From an uncultured Rikenellaceae bacterium (GTDB lineage: Bacteria; Bacteroidota; Bacteroidia; Bacteroidales; Rikenellaceae), in assembly GCA_947037995.1 (NCBI GenBank), contig CAMQUV010000005.1, forward strand, positions 1 to 18,642: 18,642 nucleotides of DNA, written 5' to 3'. Shown here in pieces: positions 14,996 to 18,642 of the stretch (its first letter is position 1; every line of letters starts with the position of its first letter). The translations under genes were made by a program, and so were the position numbers. Under the pieces are notes generated by a model, which searched no databases, was not told the DNA's origin, and saw only the letters and a list, made by a program, of their open reading frames with translations.

Positions 14996-15003
14996 TATCT
15001 TTA
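14996..15003 (+). promoter_or_regulatory. Possible -7 box before the sanA-like gene
   Basis: TATCTTTA lies in a 16-nt stretch AATTTACTATCTTTAT that also occurs upstream of the peptide remnant at 13660 (-7 box 13604-13611). It is one base off TAnnTTTG; no good -33 box is seen. Confidence 0.35.
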
Positions 15004-15024
15004 TCGAAATATGCTATGTGTTCG

Positions 15025-15072
15025 GGGGTGTTATCACCCACTCGCGCAGCACCACGGTAACCGTGCTTGGCG
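15025..15072 (+). promoter_or_regulatory. Leader with two hairpins upstream of the sanA-like gene
   Basis: GGGTG-TTAT-CACCC (15026-15039) is followed by CACGG-TAA-CCGTG (15053-15065), which may be extended by CGC/GCG (15045-15047 with 15070-15072) or rearranged into AGCAC/GTGCT. Neither is followed by a U run, so they are leader or DNA-binding structures rather than terminators. No known riboswitch was recognised. Confidence 0.35.
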
Positions 15073-15109
15073 TAATGAGCAGGTCTAATCAATTAAAAAT
15101 AACAGGACG

Positions 15110-15778
15110 ATGAAAATGAAAATCAAAATAACAAAACGAAACTTAAAAAGATTTGCAGTAATTGCCATTACGGGCCTTATTCTATGCTTAGGTGCTATGT
15201 TCTTGGCTGATATAGTAACTGATAACGGTAGCGAAAACTACATCTTTGAGCAAATTGCAGATATACCCACGTGTAAAGCTGGCTTGCTATTGGGCACGTC
15301 AAAATACCTTCGGGCAGGGGGCATTAATCCCTACTTCGCGTATAGAATTGATGCTGCTGTTGAATTATATAATAGTGGAAAGATTTCCCATATTGTAATA
15401 AGTGGCGACCACTCTCTAGAGTATTATAATGAGCCTCAGGATATGAAAGACGACCTAGTGAAGCGTGGAGTGCCCGCCAGTAAAATAACGCTTGACTACG
15501 CAGGGTTTAATACATACGACTCTGTGCTTCGAATGAAACAAATATTCGGTCAAGATGAATTTATTGTCATATCACAAAAATTTCACAATCAAAGAGCCGT
15601 TTATATTGCACATTGGGCAGGCTTAAATGCCTATGGATATAATGCACAAGACGTTAGTGTATATTTTGGATTGAAAGTTAATGCACGAGAAAAATTGGCT
15701 CGTGTTAAAATGTTCATTGATCTTATATCTAATAGAAATCCTAAATTTTTAGGAGAACAAATATTATTGCCGAATTAA
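15110..15778 (+). CDS. sanA: SanA/YdcF-like DUF218 membrane protein
   Basis: The 222-residue protein has one N-terminal membrane anchor (about 15-34, FAVIAITGLILCLGAMFLAD) and a DUF218 domain outside the cytoplasm. The diagnostic blocks are present: LLLGTSKY (59-66), NPYFAYRIDAAVELYNSGK (73-91), ISGDH (97-101), YNEPQDM (106-112), DYAGFNTYDSVLRM (129-142), SQKFHNQRAVYIAHWAGL (155-172). The order matches Escherichia coli SanA, which affects vancomycin exclusion at high temperature and envelope barrier function. The enzymatic activity is not established. It is the only non-propeller gene in the array and lies 15 bp before the propeller gene at 15794, so the two are probably co-transcribed. Confidence 0.88.
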   Translation: MKMKIKITKRNLKRFAVIAITGLILCLGAMFLADIVTDNGSENYIFEQIADIPTCKAGLLLGTSKYLRAGGINPYFAYRIDAAVELYNSGKISHIVISGDHSLEYYNEPQDMKDDLVKRGVPASKITLDYAGFNTYDSVLRMKQIFGQDEFIVISQKFHNQRAVYIAHWAGLNAYGYNAQDVSVYFGLKVNAREKLARVKMFIDLISNRNPKFLGEQILLPN

Positions 15779-15793
15779 TTAACAAGTAATAAA

Positions 15794-17047
15794 ATGCGAA
15801 ACCTTCTTTTAATAATTATATCTCTTGTATTAATAGCTTGTAATGAGCAGGCTGTTGTTACTGGGAATATTTCAGACTATTCTAATGCGAAGATGTTACA
15901 ACGTATTGATACGACTCTTACAGTAATTAATCTTAATGAGCAGACTCTGACAGAAATTTCCGACCATACTGACATTGTAGGAGACTATAAATTCATCCCA
16001 CTTAGCCACCCGAAAAAAGGGTATATCTCGCTGGCCGACAGAATTATATTCACACTCGATAATAAAATACTTGTTGTTGACAATCAGATAAGCGAAAAAA
16101 TTGATATCTACGACATTAGTGGCAAATGGCTAAATACTATTGATAGGCAAGGGCGCGGACCAGGCGAGTACATAAAACTTTTTGATGCTTCGTACGACAT
16201 AGTTGATAGCTTAATTGTAATTTATGATTTGGGGTATAACAAATTTTATGACACAGCTGGGAACTTTGTTAAATCCGAGAAAACCACGCCCAGCTCAAAT
16301 TCATTTCAAATTGGTGATATAACGCTGAAAACTGTTCTACCCGGGCAGTCACAGCCTAATAGTCAAGCCTTCGATTTGATTATAAATAAACAGGACAGCA
16401 TTCTATATAAGGCTATGCCAACGCCTGCTATGTGTCTGAACCCTAATATTGCAGCTCCATTTTCAGATGATTCTTTCTACTGTGCCAGTAATTCCGATAT
16501 GGTTTTATTTAATCGAACCTATTGCGATACAATATATCAGATTATTCCGCCTAATTCGTATAGTGCGAAATATGTTATAGAACAGGATAAAAGTATGTGG
16601 GACTTTAAAGACGATATGCTTCAAATGGATATTATGGACTATTTTCGTTCTCATAACGATATTACGTTTGTTGCAGGGCCAATTTACGAAACACCGCAGT
16701 GGCTTTATTTTGGACAGCGTGGGGTAGATGATGAATTGATGTCCGTTAGGCATTTCTTTTACAATAAACAGCAACGTGAGCTCTATGATTTGAGCGCTGA
16801 AATCGGTCTGTTTACACAGTTTTCGCCTGCTCTATCGGGGTTGTATGGCAGCGCGGTAGGGCTGAATGGCGACTACTTTGTAAGGTTTCTTTCAGATGAA
16901 TTGATAGGTGTACTCTCAGATTATTTAAGTGAAAATAAGCAGTATAAAGTGGTAAATCCAGAGTTCGAGAAAATAATAGAAAACAAAGATAAATATGCAG
17001 GAGTGATAGTCTTATGTAAATTTTCTGTAAAAACTAAAGCATATTAA
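15794..17047 (+). CDS. 6-bladed beta-propeller lipoprotein, longest of the array
   Basis: The 417-residue protein has a lipoprotein signal (MRNLLLIIISLVLIAC, Cys16) and a longer N-terminal stretch before the propeller than its neighbours. The first-blade block is canonical for the PF17170-like family: DYKFIPLSHPKKGYISLADRIIF (64-86), KILVVDNQISEKIDIYDISGKWL, DRQGRGPGEY with GRGPGEY at 120-126, then SLIVIYDLGYNKFYDTAGNFVKSE. The C-terminal part (EFEKIIENKDKYAGVIVLCKFS) resembles the end of full-length family members. It probably forms a two-gene unit with the sanA-like gene. The role is unknown. Confidence 0.87.
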   Translation: MRNLLLIIISLVLIACNEQAVVTGNISDYSNAKMLQRIDTTLTVINLNEQTLTEISDHTDIVGDYKFIPLSHPKKGYISLADRIIFTLDNKILVVDNQISEKIDIYDISGKWLNTIDRQGRGPGEYIKLFDASYDIVDSLIVIYDLGYNKFYDTAGNFVKSEKTTPSSNSFQIGDITLKTVLPGQSQPNSQAFDLIINKQDSILYKAMPTPAMCLNPNIAAPFSDDSFYCASNSDMVLFNRTYCDTIYQIIPPNSYSAKYVIEQDKSMWDFKDDMLQMDIMDYFRSHNDITFVAGPIYETPQWLYFGQRGVDDELMSVRHFFYNKQQRELYDLSAEIGLFTQFSPALSGLYGSAVGLNGDYFVRFLSDELIGVLSDYLSENKQYKVVNPEFEKIIENKDKYAGVIVLCKFSVKTKAY

Positions 17048-17101
17048 CCAGCCTTTGTGTTTCCGTAAATTAAAAATTGCACTACGAAATCTATATGAAA
17101 A

Positions 17102-17236
17102 TTGGCTGGAAATATCGATATAGACAAACTTTCGGAACCACAATCGTATGCTGTGGCTCAAGGAGTAACAGATGTACGGTGTGCGGTTGTTAATAATACA
17201 ATAATTACTACCAAGTTCTATAAACGTAGGACTTAG
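17102..17236 (+). pseudogene. Possible third remnant of an NVEALA-like peptide
   Basis: A 44-codon frame without ATG reads LAGNIDIDKLSEPQSYAVAQ then GVTDVRCAVVNNTIITTKFY then KRRT and stop. IDKLSE in the middle of an otherwise polar short peptide resembles the VEALA-type motif, with Cys, a basic end and the same position (just 5' of a propeller gene, here a broken one). No signal peptide can be found in any frame upstream. This is weak on its own and rests mainly on the context shared with the remnants at 6126 and 13660. Confidence 0.25.
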
Positions 17237-17264
17237 ATTAATAAACTTAAATAATATATATCAG

Positions 17265-17506
17265 ATGAAACACAGATTACTTATACTCCTATTATTCTAG
17301 CATCTTGCAGCTCCGATAAAAACGTGAATCTTCAGACTATTACAGTTGATACAAAAAATATGGTTGCGCAATTCGAGTTGTCCGATATTATGGATGGGGA
17401 CATACAATTTATCAAACTTGAGACAACCGATGACAACTTCGTCACCTCGGAAGCTTCTGTAATGCTTACGGCGGACAATATTATAACAGAGGACGAAATC
17501 CAGTAG
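17265..17506 (+). pseudogene. Broken 6-bladed beta-propeller lipoprotein gene
   Basis: The ATG at 17265 opens a signal peptide (MKHRLLILLLF) that hits TAG at 17298. In the next frame the lipobox continues as LASCSSDKN (Cys codon 17306-17308), then a first-blade block MVAQFELSDIMDGDIQFIKLETTDDNFVTSE followed by VMLTADNIITEDEIQ and a stop at 17504-17506. So there is a single frameshift inside the signal peptide and a truncation after about 70 residues, where intact relatives run to 320-420. The residues left are well conserved (FIKLETTD is family-typical), so the decay looks recent. It is the last member of the propeller array. Confidence 0.75.
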
Positions 17507-17552
17507 GTGATTTATTCGTTTGAGCGTAGTGGAACGGAATAAAACAAATCAC
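17507..17552. terminator. Composite hairpin after the broken propeller gene
   Basis: GTGATTT (17507-17513) pairs with AAATCAC (17546-17552), with an inner ATTCGTT (17514-17520) / AACGGAAT (17533-17540) pairing. It begins on the base after the pseudogene stop and shares its right edge with the next hairpin. Probably a terminator for plus-strand transcripts. Confidence 0.5.
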
Positions 17553-17594
17553 TCACCCAACTTCACTTTTTTTGTGTGTGGAGTTGGGTGAGTG
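17550..17594 (-). terminator. tmRNA transcript terminator
   Basis: A 13-bp perfect stem CACTCACCCAACT (17550-17562) with its complement at 17582-17594 lies 32 bp past the mature tmRNA 3' end. On the minus strand it is followed by GATTTGTTTTATT. Confidence 0.75.
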
Positions 17595-17625
17595 GTGTTA
17601 ATAGCCTGGTAAACAGGCGTATTTG

Positions 17626-18034
17626 TGGAGCTGGAGGGAATCGAACCCTCGTCCAAACAAGAAGTGCCGTGACTTTCTACGTGCGTATTTTGTGATTATT
17701 TTTCGACATCAATCAGGGCACAATCACCCGAAATTGCTGCTTATCTATTTAGAATTTCGCCACGCCGTTAGTAGAAAACGGGCGGCTATCTCTTAGTTTT
17801 GTGATACCCAGTCGATTCAGTCCGCAAAGAGCGGGGCGATTTGAATCAGGGTACTCGTTCGCAGAGGAAACCTAGTCCACGCGAATTAAGTAATTTTACT
17901 TAGTAAAATTAGGCAGCGAGTTGATAGCTTTGATTGCCATTTGAAGTTTTGAAAGTTCTATTTTACGAGGTCTCCTTACAACCCTCGGCACGCTTACCAA
18001 AGAACTTTACAAGCTGTCAAAACCGGTCAGCCCC
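17626..18034 (-). ncRNA. ssrA: Transfer-messenger RNA (tmRNA)
   Basis: On the minus strand the gene begins GGGGCTGACCGGTTTTGACAG and ends GGTTCGATTCCCTCCAGCTCCA, i.e. a tRNA-like domain with T-arm; the ends GGGGCUG and CAGCUCC pair as acceptor stem (one G-U). CCA is not encoded. The tag frame at 17938-17909 reads GNQSYQLAA and stop, the same nine-residue length and Gly start as known Bacteroidales tags (GETNYALAA, GENNYALAA). The tag start is inferred from that comparison; the frame is open further upstream. Length is about 409 nt. It rescues stalled ribosomes together with SmpB and marks the nascent chain for proteolysis. Confidence 0.95.
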
Positions 18035-18084
18035 GTGTTTTAGTATCTTGAATTTTCTGTCCGCCTATCATTGACGGTTCTCCA

Positions 18085-18124
18085 CAAAGATACCAAAAAA
18101 TATGCCTAACACAACTTTAAGTTG
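18085..18124 (-). promoter_or_regulatory. tmRNA promoter
   Basis: On the minus strand a TTG (18124-18122), a 19-20-bp spacer and TATCTTTG (18092-18085) fit the Bacteroidota -33/-7 consensus. It would start transcription about 45 nt before the mature tmRNA 5' end. Confidence 0.65.
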
Positions 18125-18126
18125 TG
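18110..18126. promoter_or_regulatory. 17-bp palindrome between divergent promoters
   Basis: CACAACTTTAAGTTGTG has 8-bp half-sites around a central base. It covers the -33 region of the tmRNA promoter and lies just upstream of the -7 box for the gene at 18180. It could be an operator, or a coincidence in AT-rich DNA. Confidence 0.4.
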
Positions 18127-18134
18127 AAAAATGT

Positions 18135-18142
18135 TATATTTG
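18135..18142 (+). promoter_or_regulatory. -7 promoter box for the EEP-family gene
   Basis: TATATTTG matches TAnnTTTG exactly, 37 bp before the ATG at 18180. No good -33 box is present; the palindrome at 18110-18126 occupies that position. Confidence 0.6.
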
Positions 18143-18179
18143 TGAGATTTATAAAACTAAAATAGCCCCAAATTCAACT

Positions 18180-18642
18180 ATGAAAATCATTATATCGCTC
18201 CTGATAATTGTCTTTTCCCACAGCGCAATTGTTGCTCAAACCGTCCAAAAACCTAAAGCAAAGTCTGTTAGAGCGTTGTGCTATAACGTGCGAAACTGTA
18301 TCGGTAACGATTCACCCCAAATTAATGTGGAGAATGTCGCACAGGTGATAAACAATATCAATCCACACTTTGCGGCGCTGCAGGAACTTGATAGCGTTAC
18401 CAACAGAAGCGGAAAAATTTATGTGCTCGGAGAATTAGCGCGCAAAACGAATATGTACCCAACCTACGCACCCGCGATTGCTTTTGATTCGGGGAAATAT
18501 GGCGTGGGGCTTCTCTCGAAAGATAAACCTCTAGGTTCAAAAATAGTGCCGCTCACAGGTGCCGAACCCCGTGTGCTGCTTGTCGTGGAATTTAAAAAAT
18601 ATGTTGTTGCAGTGACGCACTTCCCCCTTACGCCCAACGAGC
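18180..18642 (+). CDS. Secreted endonuclease/exonuclease/phosphatase family protein (5' part)
   Basis: The first 154 residues are in the window; the gene continues past the end. A signal peptide (MKIIISLLIIVFSHSAIVAQ) is followed by the EEP fold: CYNVRNCIG with the conserved Asn36, ALQELD with the metal-binding Glu69, KYGVGLLSK (106-114) and VTHFPL (145-150). These motifs match the secreted EEP (DNase I-like) proteins common in Bacteroidales, whose substrates may be phosphoesters, lipids or nucleic acids; the active-site His/Asp motifs needed to judge this are beyond the window. It is divergent from tmRNA, with its own -7 box. Confidence 0.9.
   Translation, partial: MKIIISLLIIVFSHSAIVAQTVQKPKAKSVRALCYNVRNCIGNDSPQINVENVAQVINNINPHFAALQELDSVTNRSGKIYVLGELARKTNMYPTYAPAIAFDSGKYGVGLLSKDKPLGSKIVPLTGAEPRVLLVVEFKKYVVAVTHFPLTPNE

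Noticed and set aside
15025..15072. Known riboswitch (e.g. TPP, cobalamin, preQ1)
   Set aside because: None of the conserved core motifs of those classes is visible; only simple hairpins are.

Overview
The window looks like a chromosomal piece of a Bacteroidota (Bacteroidales-type) genome. The grounds are the gene families (CarboxypepD_reg/TonB-type outer-membrane beta-barrel, head-GIN DUF2807 lipoproteins, BF3164/TolB-like 6-bladed beta-propeller lipoproteins, NVEALA-like peptides), the near absence of Shine-Dalgarno sites, TAnnTTTG-type -7 promoter boxes, and a tmRNA whose tag begins with Gly and ends in LAA. No single sequence here fixes genus or species.

Left part, mostly minus strand (1-4837): an orphan fragment of a WSWHIW-motif surface protein, a strong terminator, then two tandem paralogous DUF2807 lipoproteins, one built on GMSDI-type and the other on SGQSS-type 19-21 residue repeats. 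Upstream of them are a near-consensus sigma-54 (-24/-12) promoter and two adjacent 21-bp palindromic sites at enhancer distance. Next is a 266-bp MITE-like element with 17-bp terminal inverted repeats and a 9-bp target duplication that falls exactly on the stop codon of the neighbouring 804-residue TonB-type receptor.

Middle part, plus strand (4988-17506): a two-domain SGNH/GDSL hydrolase with a textbook Bacteroidota promoter, then a run of eight intact and one broken 6-bladed beta-propeller lipoproteins, interrupted only by a SanA/DUF218 membrane protein. The eight intact paralogues are very divergent but each has a lipobox Cys and a GR(G/A)xNEY-like motif about 85-125 residues in. Directly 5' of three of the propeller genes (6333, 13877, 17265) are short reading frames that look like 5'-degraded NVEALA-type secreted peptides. 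Intergenic gaps contain related structured repeats: a second copy of the multi-hairpin module seen inside the MITE (7385-7630) and two copies of a GTT-triloop hairpin module (11174, 12372).

Right part (17507-18642): overlapping terminator hairpins, tmRNA (ssrA) on the minus strand with predicted tag GNQSYQLAA, a compact divergent promoter region with a palindrome, and the 5' part of a secreted endonuclease/exonuclease/phosphatase family protein that runs off the window.

Working picture: the centre is an expanding and decaying accessory locus of surface or periplasmic lipoproteins, apparently built by repeated duplication of a [small secreted peptide]-[propeller lipoprotein] unit. The function of such units is not established; the pairing is the most system-like signal in the window.
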